Made by a program: the position numbers and the translations under genes. Below, in pieces: positions 8,906 through 17,497 of a stretch of 64,000 nt of DNA; positions within the stretch are counted from its first letter, which is position 1; each line of letters opens with the position of its first letter. Below the pieces are notes generated by a model. The model was given only the letters and a program-made list of their open reading frames with translations. It was not told the origin of the DNA and searched no databases. The DNA is from Streptomyces sp. S.PNR 29 (GTDB taxonomy: Bacteria; Actinomycetota; Actinomycetes; Streptomycetales; Streptomycetaceae): assembly GCF_030386795.1 (NCBI RefSeq), contig NZ_JANUQM010000006.1, positions 64,601 through 128,600 of the forward strand, given 5' to 3'.

Positions 8906-10327
8906 ATGGACAGGCACGTGCACGACCGCCGCCGCTTCCTCGCGCTCACCGCCGCGGCCGCCGCGGCGCCGCTCCTCACCGCCTGCGGAGCCGGTTTCGG
9001 CGGGGACGACCAGAAGAACGACGGCTCCGCCGCCGACGACATCACCGGATCCTTCGACTGGAAGCGGGAGAAGGGCACCACCGTCAAGGCGCTGCTGAAC
9101 AAGCACCCGTACACGGACGCGCTCGTCGCCGACCTGAAGTCCTTCACCGAGAAGACCGGCATCGAGGTCGAGTACGACGTCTTCCCCGAGGACAACTACT
9201 TCGACAAGCTCACCGTGGACCTCTCCAGCGGGCGTGCCTCCTACGACGTCTTCATGCTCGGCGCCTACATGGTCTGGCAGTACGGGCCGCCGGGCTGGCT
9301 GGAGGACCTCGGTCCCTGGATGCGCAACTCCTCGGCCACCGGCGACGAATGGGACCAGGCCGACTTCTTCCCCAACCTGCTGCAGGCCGACCAGTGGTCC
9401 CTGAAGGCCGGCGCCCCGCTCGGCAGGGGTGGGCAGTACGCGCTGCCGTGGGGCTGGGAGACGAACGTCGTCGCCTACAACACCGAGGTGTTCCAAAAGC
9501 TGGGGCTGAAGCCGGCCGAGACCTTCGAGGAGCTGGCCGAACTCGCCGGCACCATCAAGCAGAGGGCGCCGGGCGCCGGCTACGACGGCATGTACGGGAT
9601 CGCCGTACGCGGGTCCCGGAGCTGGGCCACCATCCACCCCGGCTTCATGACGATGTACGCCCGCAACGGGCTGACGGACTTCACGGTCGACGGCGGGAAA
9701 CTCACACCCGTCATGAACAGTTCCGATGCCGTCGCCTTCACCGAGGACTGGGCCGGCATGGTCAAGCGGGGCGGGCCGCCGTCGTGGACCTCGTACACCT
9801 GGTACCAGTGCTCCAGCGACCTGGGCGCGAAGAAGGCCGGGATGCTGTTCGACGCGGACACCGCCGCGTACTTCCAGGCGGTGCGGGGCGCGAGCCCGGC
9901 CTCCGGGAAGATCGCCTTCCACCCCGGGCCGAAGGGGCCCGACGGCTCCCTCGCCACCAACATGTGGATCTGGTCGCTCGGCATGAACGCCAAGAGCAAG
10001 CGGAAGAGCGCCAGTTGGCTGTTCCTGCAGTGGGCGACCGGGAAGGAACACCTGCGCAGGGGAGCGATCACGCACAACCACATCGACCCGGTCAGGAAGT
10101 CCATCAGCCAGGACGGCGCCTACAAGGACAAGATGAAGCACCTCCCGGGTTTCCTGGAGACCTTCGAGACGGTCGTGGACCACACGAGGATCCAGTTCAC
10201 TCCGCAGGCGCAGTTCTTCGACGCGACCACCAGCTGGGCCGCCGCGCTCCAGGAGATCTACGGCGGCAAGGACGCGCAGCCGGTCCTCGACAGGCTGGCG
10301 GACGACCTCGCCGACAAGGTGGGTTAG
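8906..10327 (+). CDS. ABC transporter sugar/polyol-binding lipoprotein (Tat type)
   Basis: Extracellular solute-binding protein of the family-1 (MalE/UgpB-like) group, 473 residues. The N-terminus has a twin-arginine motif (RRRFLAL), a hydrophobic stretch and the lipobox LLTAC, so it is a Tat-exported lipoprotein anchored to the outer face of the membrane. The mature part holds the usual patterns: VEYDVFPEDNYFDKL, YDVFMLGAYMVWQYGPPGWLEDL and AGMLFDADTAAYFQA. The start has GGAGG 6 nt upstream. It is the first gene of a nearly gapless operon with two permeases and two ATPases; the next gene starts 2 nt after the stop. Binding family 1 transports oligosaccharides, polyols or glycerol phosphates; the ligand is unknown here. 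Confidence 0.88.
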   Translation: MDRHVHDRRRFLALTAAAAAAPLLTACGAGFGGDDQKNDGSAADDITGSFDWKREKGTTVKALLNKHPYTDALVADLKSFTEKTGIEVEYDVFPEDNYFDKLTVDLSSGRASYDVFMLGAYMVWQYGPPGWLEDLGPWMRNSSATGDEWDQADFFPNLLQADQWSLKAGAPLGRGGQYALPWGWETNVVAYNTEVFQKLGLKPAETFEELAELAGTIKQRAPGAGYDGMYGIAVRGSRSWATIHPGFMTMYARNGLTDFTVDGGKLTPVMNSSDAVAFTEDWAGMVKRGGPPSWTSYTWYQCSSDLGAKKAGMLFDADTAAYFQAVRGASPASGKIAFHPGPKGPDGSLATNMWIWSLGMNAKSKRKSASWLFLQWATGKEHLRRGAITHNHIDPVRKSISQDGAYKDKMKHLPGFLETFETVVDHTRIQFTPQAQFFDATTSWAAALQEIYGGKDAQPVLDRLADDLADKVG

Positions 10328-10329
10328 GG

Positions 10330-11214
10330 ATGGAGTGGCGGCTCACCCTGCGCCCGTACCTCCTGATCGTCCCCGCCCTGCTGCTCACCTGCGGGATCCT
10401 CTACCCCTTCGGGCTCGGGCTGTACTACACGCTGTTCGACTTCTCGGCGAGCAAACCGCAGCCGGACATGGTCCGGTTCGAGAACTACGCGACCGTCTTC
10501 ACGCAGGAGGCCTTCTGGAACTCGGCGTGGGTGACGGTGCTGTACGCGGTCGGTGCCGCCGCCGTCGAGACCGTGCTCGGGGTGGCCGTCGCGCTGCTGC
10601 TGCACCGGTCGACGATCGTCGGCCGGATCCTGGAGAAGATCCTCATCCTGCCGCTGATGATCGCCCCGGTGATCGCGGCGATCATATGGAAGCTGATGCT
10701 CCAGCCGTCCGTGGGAGTCGTCAACCACCTGCTGAAGCCCTTCGGGCTGGGGGGCGTCCAGTGGACGGACACCCCGACGGGTGCCCTGCTGTCGTCCATC
10801 GCCGTGGACGTGTGGGTGTACACGCCGTTCGTGGCGATCCTGGCGCTCGCCGGTCTGCGGTCGCTGCCCGCCTCCCCGTTCGAGGCGGCGGCCGTGGACG
10901 GCGCGGGCTGGTGGTACACCTTCCGGCGGCTGACGCTGCCGATGCTGTGGCCGTACGTGCTGGTCGCGGTGATCTTCCGGTTCATGGACTCGCTGAAGGT
11001 GTTCGACATCATCTACGCCCTCACCGAGGGCGGCCCCGGCGACTCCACGGTGGTGCTCCAGATCCGGGCGTATCTGGAGGCCATCCGCTTCCAGCGCTAC
11101 TCCTTCGGGATCAGCTACACGATCGTGCTGTGGGCCGTGGTGTACCTCGCCGCGATGGTGCTGGTGCGGCGCCTGGGGCGGATCCAGCGACGGGCCGCGG
11201 AGGTGACCCGGTGA
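10330..11214 (+). CDS. ABC transporter permease (MalF type)
   Basis: Inner-membrane permease of a carbohydrate ABC importer, 294 residues with about six helices. The first helix is YLLIVPALLLTCGILYPFGL. The EAA loop that contacts the ATPase is visible as FEAAAVDGAGWWYTFRRLTL near residue 185. KVFDIIYALTEGGPGDST is the typical MalF-type C-terminal region. It pairs with the downstream permease to form the channel. It starts 2 nt after the binding-protein gene and overlaps the next gene by 4 nt (GTGA), so the membrane subunits are translationally coupled. Confidence 0.9.
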   Translation: MEWRLTLRPYLLIVPALLLTCGILYPFGLGLYYTLFDFSASKPQPDMVRFENYATVFTQEAFWNSAWVTVLYAVGAAAVETVLGVAVALLLHRSTIVGRILEKILILPLMIAPVIAAIIWKLMLQPSVGVVNHLLKPFGLGGVQWTDTPTGALLSSIAVDVWVYTPFVAILALAGLRSLPASPFEAAAVDGAGWWYTFRRLTLPMLWPYVLVAVIFRFMDSLKVFDIIYALTEGGPGDSTVVLQIRAYLEAIRFQRYSFGISYTIVLWAVVYLAAMVLVRRLGRIQRRAAEVTR

Positions 11215-12035
11215 AGAAACGCCTTCTGGGGTGGCTGGCGGACGCCGCCCTCGTCCTCTACTTCGTCTTCGCGCTGTTCCCCGTCGCCTGGATGGTGATC
11301 CTGTCGCTGAAGCCCACCAACCAGCTCTTCAGCACCTACTTCTCCTTCACCCCGACCCTCGACGGCTACCGGACCGTGCTCGGTGACAGCGAGGGCATCC
11401 CGTTCGTGCGCTTCTTCGTCAACAGTCTGGTGGTGTCGGTGGGCGCGGTGGTGCTGTCGCTGGTGGTCGGGCTGCCGGCGGCGTACGCCTCGGCGCGGTG
11501 GCGGTTCCGGGGCGCGGACAACCTGATGTTCACGCTGCTGTCGTTCCGGTTCGCGCCCGAACTGACGGTGATCATCCCGCTTTTCGTGCTGTACCAGAAG
11601 CTGGGGCTGTTCGACACCTACGTCGGCATGGTGTGGGTGCTGCAACTGGTCACGCTGCCGCTGATCGTGTGGATCATGCGGTCGTACTTCGCCGACCTCA
11701 CGCCGGAGCTGGAACAGGCGGCGCTGCTGGACGGCTACACACGCAAGCAGGCGTTCTTCCGCGTCGCCCTTCCCCTGGTCAAGCCGGGGATCGCGGCCGT
11801 GTCGCTGCTCGCGTTCATCTTCGCCTGGAACAACTTCGTCTTCCCGCTGATCCTCACCTCCAACGAGGCCCAGACGGTGACCGTCGGCGCGCTGTCCTTC
11901 CTCGGCGGGGACCGGCCCAAGTACAACCTCACGGCCGCGGCGGCGCTGGTCTCCGTCGTACCTCCGCTGCTGCTGGCGCTGACGATCCAGCGGTACCTGG
12001 TGCGGGGGCTGTCGTTCGGGGCGGTCAAGTCATGA
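11211..12035 (+). CDS. ABC transporter permease (MalG type)
   Basis: Second membrane subunit of the importer, 274 residues with about six helices. The GTG start overlaps the previous stop. Visible features are VAWMVILSLKPTNQLF after helix 1, FVRFFVNSLVVS ahead of helix 2, and the EAA-loop region LEQAALLDGYTRKQAFFRVALPLVKPGI, which couples to the ATPase. The MalG-type end IQRYLVRGLSFGAVK is present. The stop overlaps the ATG of the first ATPase by 4 nt. With the upstream permease it forms the heterodimeric pore. Confidence 0.9.
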   Translation: MKKRLLGWLADAALVLYFVFALFPVAWMVILSLKPTNQLFSTYFSFTPTLDGYRTVLGDSEGIPFVRFFVNSLVVSVGAVVLSLVVGLPAAYASARWRFRGADNLMFTLLSFRFAPELTVIIPLFVLYQKLGLFDTYVGMVWVLQLVTLPLIVWIMRSYFADLTPELEQAALLDGYTRKQAFFRVALPLVKPGIAAVSLLAFIFAWNNFVFPLILTSNEAQTVTVGALSFLGGDRPKYNLTAAAALVSVVPPLLLALTIQRYLVRGLSFGAVKS

Positions 12036-13117
12036 TCGAGCTGCGGGGGATCCGGAAGACCTACGGGAGGACCACGGCCCTGGACGGGCTCGACCTGGAG
12101 GTCCGGGAGGGTGAGTTCTTCTGCCTGCTCGGGCCGTCGGGGGCGGGCAAGACGACCACGCTCAAGACCATCGCCGGGCTCGAACAGCCCGACTCCGGCA
12201 CCGTCGAGATCGGCGGCACCGACATGCGGGGCGTCGAGCCGTACGACCGGGGCGTGGCGATGTGCTTCGAGAGCTACGCCCTCTACCCGCACCGCTCCGC
12301 CTACGACAACCTCGCCTCCCCGCTCCGCTCGCCCCGCCACCGGCTGCCCGCCGCCGAGGCCCGCGACCGGATCGGCGCGATCGCCGAACTGCTCGGCATC
12401 ACGGGCCTGCTGGACCGTCCCGTCGGCCGGCTGTCCAACGGCCAGCGGCAGCGGGTCGCCCTCGGCCGGGTGCTGGTCCGCCCGGCCCGCGCCTTCCTCC
12501 TCGACGAGCCGCTCTCCCACCTCGACGCCAAGCTGCGCCAGCAGATGCGGGCCGAGCTGAAGGCGATCGGGGCGGTGCAGAACACGACCACGCTGTACGT
12601 CACCCACGACTCCGTGGAGGCGCTGGCGCTGGGCGACCGGATCGGGGTCGTCCGGGAGGGCCGGATCGTGCAGACGGGGACGCGGGAGGAGATCTGGTAC
12701 CGGCCGTACGACACCGAGGTCGCGCGGGCCTTCGGGCGGCCCCGGATCAACCTGCTGCCGGGGGTGGTGACGGAGAGCGGCGTGCGGGCGGAGGGCGGGA
12801 CCGAGCTGCCGGTCCGCGCCGAGGCGTCCCCGGGCACCGACGTCCTGGTCGGGGTACGCCCCCGCGACCTCGCGCTGCACGGCGACGGCCACGAACTCAC
12901 CGGCACCGTTTACGTTACCGAGGTGCTCGGCCGGTCCGTCGAGGTCACCGTCCGGCTCGGCGAAGGGGAGCAGCACGTGTCGCTGGTCGCCTCGCGCGCC
13001 GACACGGCGGGGCTGCGGCCCGACGATCCCGTACGGCTGTCGGTGCGGCCTGAGAACCTGCTGCTGTTCGAGGCCGACCGGCCGGAGCGCCCAGGACGAC
13101 GGATAGAGAAGCGATGA
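12032..13117 (+). CDS. ABC transporter ATP-binding protein, first of two
   Basis: ATPase of the carbohydrate importer, 361 residues: an ATPase domain (1-235) and a C-terminal TOBE/OB regulatory domain. Walker A is GPSGAGKTT, Walker B is FLLDEPLSHLD, the D-loop follows, and the switch histidine is in LYVTHDSVEAL. The signature reads LSNGQ instead of LSGGQ. The Q-loop reads MCFESYALYPH, with glutamate where MalK has glutamine. Because a second ATPase gene lies in the same operon, the transporter probably has a heterodimeric ATPase, as in the rhizobial glycerol importer with GlpS and GlpT. It overlaps both neighbours by 4 nt. Confidence 0.9.
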   Translation: MIELRGIRKTYGRTTALDGLDLEVREGEFFCLLGPSGAGKTTTLKTIAGLEQPDSGTVEIGGTDMRGVEPYDRGVAMCFESYALYPHRSAYDNLASPLRSPRHRLPAAEARDRIGAIAELLGITGLLDRPVGRLSNGQRQRVALGRVLVRPARAFLLDEPLSHLDAKLRQQMRAELKAIGAVQNTTTLYVTHDSVEALALGDRIGVVREGRIVQTGTREEIWYRPYDTEVARAFGRPRINLLPGVVTESGVRAEGGTELPVRAEASPGTDVLVGVRPRDLALHGDGHELTGTVYVTEVLGRSVEVTVRLGEGEQHVSLVASRADTAGLRPDDPVRLSVRPENLLLFEADRPERPGRRIEKR

Positions 13118-13938
13118 GCAGCAGCAGCGCACAGCAGGGACCCGCGGCCCGCCAGGCCGCCATGGCCGAACAGGTGCTGGCGGACGGCTCGGCGACCGCG
13201 GCGGAGCTCGCCGAGCGGTTCGGGGTGAGCCTGATGACCATCCACCGTGACCTCGACGAGCTGGAGCGGCAGGGCATCGTACGCAAGTTCCGCGGCGGGG
13301 TGACCGCGCAGCCGTCCGGGGTCTTCGAGTCGAACGTGCAGTACCGGCTGAAGACCATGCGCGCGGAGAAGGCGGCCGTCGCCGAGCACGCGCTGAGGCT
13401 GATCGAGCCCGGTATGGCGATCATGCTGGACGACTCCACGTCCACCCTGGAGATAGCCCGCCGCCTGCGGCTCGGCGAGGTCACCCCGCTGACGGTCGTC
13501 ACCAACTTCCTGGAGGCGATCAACCTGCTGTCGGACCAGCGGGGCATCCATCTGATGGCCCTCGGCGGCGACTACGACCCCCTGCACTCCTCCTTCCTCG
13601 GCGTGTCCTGCGTCGAGGCGATCGAGCAGCTGCGCGTGGACGTCTGCTTCGCGTCCACGTCGGCCGTGCACGGGGGTTACGCCTACCACCAGGAGCAGCA
13701 CATCGTGTCGGTGAAGCGGGCGATGCTCGACTCGGCCGCCCGCAACGTCCTGCTCATCGACCACACCAAGCTCGGCCGGGTCGCCCTGCACCGGGTCGTG
13801 CCGCTGTCCCGCTTCGACCTGGTGCTGGTCGACGACGGGGCGCCGGCCGAGGCGCTGCGGGACCTGGACGAGCAGAAGGTCCGTTACGAGGTTTGCGCGA
13901 CGAAGGGCGGCAGCCATGACCGAGCTGGAGCTACGTGA
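13114..13938 (+). CDS. DeoR-family transcriptional regulator
   Basis: Cytoplasmic sugar-responsive regulator, 274 residues. The N-terminal helix-turn-helix is ATAAELAERFGVSLMTIHRD followed by LDELERQGIVRKFRGG, the DeoR hallmark. The C-terminal DeoRC sensor domain carries MLDDSTSTLEIARRL, where phosphorylated sugars bind in this family, and LLIDHTKLGRVAL. It sits inside the transporter operon between the two ATPase genes, starts in a 4-nt overlap and runs 23 bp into the next gene, so it is made together with the transporter. It most likely represses the locus until a phosphorylated intermediate appears. Palindromes at 8784 and 8843 are candidate operators. Confidence 0.9.
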   Translation: MSSSSAQQGPAARQAAMAEQVLADGSATAAELAERFGVSLMTIHRDLDELERQGIVRKFRGGVTAQPSGVFESNVQYRLKTMRAEKAAVAEHALRLIEPGMAIMLDDSTSTLEIARRLRLGEVTPLTVVTNFLEAINLLSDQRGIHLMALGGDYDPLHSSFLGVSCVEAIEQLRVDVCFASTSAVHGGYAYHQEQHIVSVKRAMLDSAARNVLLIDHTKLGRVALHRVVPLSRFDLVLVDDGAPAEALRDLDEQKVRYEVCATKGGSHDRAGAT

Positions 13939-14989
13939 TCTGCGCAAGACCTACCGGTCGCGGGGGCGCCCGGCGGTGGACGCGGTGCGCGGCCTCGACC
14001 TCGCGCTGCGGTCCGGGGAGCTGCTGGGGCTGCTCGGCCCGTCCGGGTGCGGCAAGTCCACCACCCTGCGGATGATCGCCGGTCTGGAGACGGTGACCGG
14101 CGGGGACATCCGGGTCGGCGGTGCGTCGGTGGTCCGGCAGCCCGCCCAGCAGCGCAACGTCGGGGTCGCGTTCGAGAACTACGCGCTGTACCCGCCGCTG
14201 ACGGTGGCGGAGAACCTGGCGTTCGGCCTGAAGGCCCGCAAACGGGCGGCGCGGGGGGACGTGGCCCGCAAGGTGAAGGACATCGCCGGGCGCGTCGGCC
14301 TCACCGACCTGCTCGACGCCCGCCCGGCCGGACTGTCCAGCGGTCAGAAGCAGCGGGTCGCCCTCGCCCGCGCGCTGATCCGCGAACCCGACGTCCTGCT
14401 CCTCGACGAGCCCCTCTCCCACCTGGACGCGGCCCAGCGCGACACCACCCGCCGCGAACTCAAGCGCATCCAGAAGGACCTGGGCCACACGACGATCCTG
14501 GTCACCCACGACCAGGAGGAGGCCCTCTCCCTCGCCGACCGGATCGCCGTGATGAAGGACGGCGTGATCCAGCAGCTCGGCACCCCGTACGAGATCTACG
14601 ACCACCCGGCCAACCTCTTCGTCGCGGACTTCGTCGGTGAACCCGCGGTCAACCTGCTGCCCGGCATAGCGGACGGCGACGGCCACGCCCGCCTCTCGGG
14701 CTCCGCGCGCATCGCGCTGCCGGTGCCGGTGGCGGCGGGCCGGGAGGTGGTGGTCGGGATCCGCCCGGAGGACCTGGAACTCACCGGGGACGGCGGCCTG
14801 CCCGCTCGGGTCGTCGCCCACGAACCGCTCCTGGAGGCGGGCATCGCGACCCTGGCCCTGGAGGGTGTCGAGCGGCCGCTCGTCGTCCTCACCGGCCCCG
14901 AGGTGCGGCTCGCCCACGACGAACGGGTCCGGGTCGCGACCGGACTCACCCATGTCTTCGACGCCGAGACGGGAGATTCCCTGCGATGA
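13916..14989 (+). CDS. ABC transporter ATP-binding protein, second of two
   Basis: Second ATPase of the operon, 357 residues, not a recent copy of the first. Walker A is GPSGCGKST, Walker B LLLLDEPLSHLD, the signature LSSGQ and the switch region LVTHDQEEAL. The Q-loop is VAFENYALYPP, again with glutamate in place of glutamine. The last 120 residues form a TOBE/OB domain. The start lies 23 bp inside the DeoR gene and the stop overlaps the dehydrogenase start (ATGA). Two unequal ATPases with one permease pair imply a heterodimeric engine. It could in principle serve another importer, but no other permease lacks an ATPase in this locus. Confidence 0.9.
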   Translation: MTELELRDLRKTYRSRGRPAVDAVRGLDLALRSGELLGLLGPSGCGKSTTLRMIAGLETVTGGDIRVGGASVVRQPAQQRNVGVAFENYALYPPLTVAENLAFGLKARKRAARGDVARKVKDIAGRVGLTDLLDARPAGLSSGQKQRVALARALIREPDVLLLDEPLSHLDAAQRDTTRRELKRIQKDLGHTTILVTHDQEEALSLADRIAVMKDGVIQQLGTPYEIYDHPANLFVADFVGEPAVNLLPGIADGDGHARLSGSARIALPVPVAAGREVVVGIRPEDLELTGDGGLPARVVAHEPLLEAGIATLALEGVERPLVVLTGPEVRLAHDERVRVATGLTHVFDAETGDSLR

Positions 14990-16011
14990 CCGAACCCGTG
15001 CGTGTGGTGGCCGCCGGCGACCACTTCGTCCTGCCGTCGCTGATCACGCGGGCGGTGGAGCACGAGGTGGAGCGGGCTCAGGTGACGGAACTGAAACTCG
15101 GGTGGCCGCTGGAGCCGTTCGGCCCGGTCGCCGAGGTGCAGGAGGCCAGCGATGCCGAGGACGAGCTGATCGGGGCGCTGGCCGGGGCGGAGGTCCTGGT
15201 CACGCAGATGGGCCCGGTCACCGAACGGGTCCTCGCCGCCTGCCCGGACCTGAGGCTGGTCGTGGTCTGCCGCGGCGGGCCGGTGAACGTGAACCTGGAC
15301 GCGGCCAAGTCCCGTGACGTACGGGTCTGCTTCGCGCCGGGCCGCAACGCCGCCGCCACCGCCGAGTTCACCGTCGGCCTGATGCTGGCGGCCCTGCGCC
15401 GCATCCCCCAGGCCCACGACCTGCTGGCCGGGCAGCGGAGCTGGGCGGGGGCGTCGTACTACACGTACGAGCACAGCGGTCTGGAGCTGGAGGACCTGCC
15501 CGTCGGGCTGATCGGCTACGGGGCCGTCGGCAGCCGGGTCGCCCGGGTGCTGTGCGCGTTCGGGGCGCAGGTGATGGTGTACGACCCGTACGTGCGCGGC
15601 GAGATCCACGGCCTCAGGGTCACCTCGCTCGACGACCTGCTGCGCCGCTCCCGGGTGGTCACCCTGCACGCCCGTCTCACCTCCGAGACCCGCGGGCTGC
15701 TCGGCGCCCGCGAGCTGGCGCTGCTGCCGCGCGGCGCGGTGGTGGTGAACGCGGCCCGTGGCCCGCTCCTCGACGAGGACGCGCTGTGCGACGCGCTGGA
15801 GGGCGGGCGGCTGTCGGCGGCGGCGCTCGACACATACGCGCGGGAGCCGCTGCCCCAGGAGTCACGGCTGCACGCCCTGGCCGACCGGGTGGTGCTCACC
15901 CCCCACCTGGGCGGTGCCTCGCGCGCGGTGGCCGAGAAGGCGGCGCGGATCGCGGCGGAAGAGGTCGGGCGCTGGCTGCGCGGGGAGCCGCTGGCGCACT
16001 GCCTGACATGA
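14986..16011 (+). CDS. D-isomer-specific 2-hydroxyacid dehydrogenase
   Basis: NAD-dependent dehydrogenase of the SerA/PdxB/glyoxylate-reductase superfamily, 341 residues. The Rossmann motif is VGLIGYGAVGSRVARVL near residue 170. The active site has Arg in NAARGPLLDEDAL, Glu in DTYAREPLP, and His in LTPHLGGASRAVAEKAA. It oxidises a 2-hydroxy acid or reduces a 2-keto acid. Lying between a transporter ATPase and an FGGY kinase, it probably works on a phosphorylated or acidic intermediate of the imported sugar or polyol; 4-phosphoerythronate-type chemistry is possible but unproved. It is coupled upstream by a 4-nt overlap. Annotation as phosphoglycerate dehydrogenase would be too specific. Confidence 0.85.
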   Translation: MTEPVRVVAAGDHFVLPSLITRAVEHEVERAQVTELKLGWPLEPFGPVAEVQEASDAEDELIGALAGAEVLVTQMGPVTERVLAACPDLRLVVVCRGGPVNVNLDAAKSRDVRVCFAPGRNAAATAEFTVGLMLAALRRIPQAHDLLAGQRSWAGASYYTYEHSGLELEDLPVGLIGYGAVGSRVARVLCAFGAQVMVYDPYVRGEIHGLRVTSLDDLLRRSRVVTLHARLTSETRGLLGARELALLPRGAVVVNAARGPLLDEDALCDALEGGRLSAAALDTYAREPLPQESRLHALADRVVLTPHLGGASRAVAEKAARIAAEEVGRWLRGEPLAHCLT

Positions 16012-16028
16012 CGACCGGAGGAGCTGGC

Positions 16029-17453
16029 ATGTACGTCGGTATCGACGTGGGCACGTCCATGGTGAAGGCGGCCGCGTTCGACGGCACGGGCACCCAACTG
16101 GCCGTCGCGTCCCGCCCGGTGGGCCTCGCACTGCACGGCGGGGTCGTCGAGCAGGACATGGAGGAGGTGTACACGGCGGTCCTCGCCGTCCTCCAGGAGC
16201 TGACCTCGCGGGTGCCGGAGCCGGTGGAGCTGGCCGGGCTCACCGGGCAGGGCGACGGGGTGTGGCTGGTGGACGGCGAGGGCCGTCCGGTGCGGCCGGC
16301 GGCCTCCTGGATGGACGGGCGGGCGCACGAGCTGGTCGGCCAGTGGCTGGCGGACGGCACCTTCGAGACGGTGTTCCGGCGCACGGGCAGCGCCATGTTC
16401 CCCGGCTGCCCGGGCCCGCTGCTGGCCTGGTTCGACCGGCACGACCCGAAGGCCCTGGATGCGGCGTCCACCGCCCTGTACTGCAAGGACATGGTCTTCC
16501 GGCGGCTGACGGGGGCGCGGGCGGCGACGGATGTGTCGGACGCGTCGATGCCGTTCCTCGACCCGCGCACCCGCTCGTACGACAACCGGGTCGTGGAGCT
16601 GCTGGGGCTGACCCACCGGCGGCGGCTGCTCGCTCCGGTGAGCGACCCGATCGCCACGGCCGAGACGCGGGGCGAGGGCCTGCCGCCCGGCACCCGCATC
16701 GCGAACGGCCCGTACGACCTGCCGGCCTGCGCGCTCGGCGCCGGCGTCACCGCCCCCGGCGACGGCCTGCTCATCGTCGGCACGTGCCTGGCCGCCCTGG
16801 TCGCGACGACCGAGCTGGACCTGACCGGCGAACCGGCCGGCCTCCACATCTCCACCGACCGGCCCGGGCACTGGCTGCGCGCCATGCCCGCGATGGTCGG
16901 TACGGCCGCCCTGGACTGGGTGCTGTCGACGACGGGCGTCCCCCACGAGGAGGTCGACGGCCTGCTGGCCGACACCCCGCCGGGCGCGCACGGGGTGCGG
17001 GTGCTGCCGTACTTCGCGCCCTCGGGCGAGCGGGCCCCGTTCGTCGAACCGCGGCTGCGCGCCGAACTCACCGGTGTGTCACTGGAGTCCACCCGCGGCG
17101 ACCTGATCCGCGCCACCTGCGAGGGCATCGGGTACGCGGCCCGCCACTGCCTTCAGGCCGCCGGTCTGACGGGGTCGCTCGCGGTGTGCGGCGGCGGCAC
17201 CCGCAGCCCCGCCTGGATGCGGCTGCTCGCCGACGTGCTCGGAAGGCCGCTCAGGGTCGTCGAGGGCGAGGTGGGCGCGCGGGGCGCGGTGCTGGCGGCG
17301 GCCGAGCGGTACGGGGTCGCGCTGGACGCGGCCGGGTGGACGAAGCCGACCGCGGTGGTCGAGCCGGACGCCGGGCGGGCGGCCCACTACGCGAAGGGGT
17401 ACGAGGAGCACCTGGCCCGGCTGGCGGAGGCGCGCTCCCGGGCACGTACGTGA
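16029..17453 (+). CDS. FGGY-family carbohydrate kinase
   Basis: Second sugar or polyol kinase of the locus, 474 residues. FGGY_N starts YVGIDVGTSMVKAAAFDG; other features are GLTGQGDGVWLVD, ASWMDGRAHE, and FGGY_C with PYFAPSGERAPF and the ATP-site motif AVCGGGTRSPAWMRLLADVLG. The ATG at 16029 is chosen for its GGAGGAG ribosome site; an ATG at 16008 overlaps the dehydrogenase stop and would add seven residues (MTTGGAG). It differs clearly from the kinase at 7269, so the locus can phosphorylate two compounds or the same compound in two contexts. Xylulokinase-like by overall pattern. Confidence 0.87.
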   Translation: MYVGIDVGTSMVKAAAFDGTGTQLAVASRPVGLALHGGVVEQDMEEVYTAVLAVLQELTSRVPEPVELAGLTGQGDGVWLVDGEGRPVRPAASWMDGRAHELVGQWLADGTFETVFRRTGSAMFPGCPGPLLAWFDRHDPKALDAASTALYCKDMVFRRLTGARAATDVSDASMPFLDPRTRSYDNRVVELLGLTHRRRLLAPVSDPIATAETRGEGLPPGTRIANGPYDLPACALGAGVTAPGDGLLIVGTCLAALVATTELDLTGEPAGLHISTDRPGHWLRAMPAMVGTAALDWVLSTTGVPHEEVDGLLADTPPGAHGVRVLPYFAPSGERAPFVEPRLRAELTGVSLESTRGDLIRATCEGIGYAARHCLQAAGLTGSLAVCGGGTRSPAWMRLLADVLGRPLRVVEGEVGARGAVLAAAERYGVALDAAGWTKPTAVVEPDAGRAAHYAKGYEEHLARLAEARSRART

Positions 17454-17497
17454 ACGACCTCGCCGATCTTGCCGACCCTGCCGAGAAAGGGAGTCGT

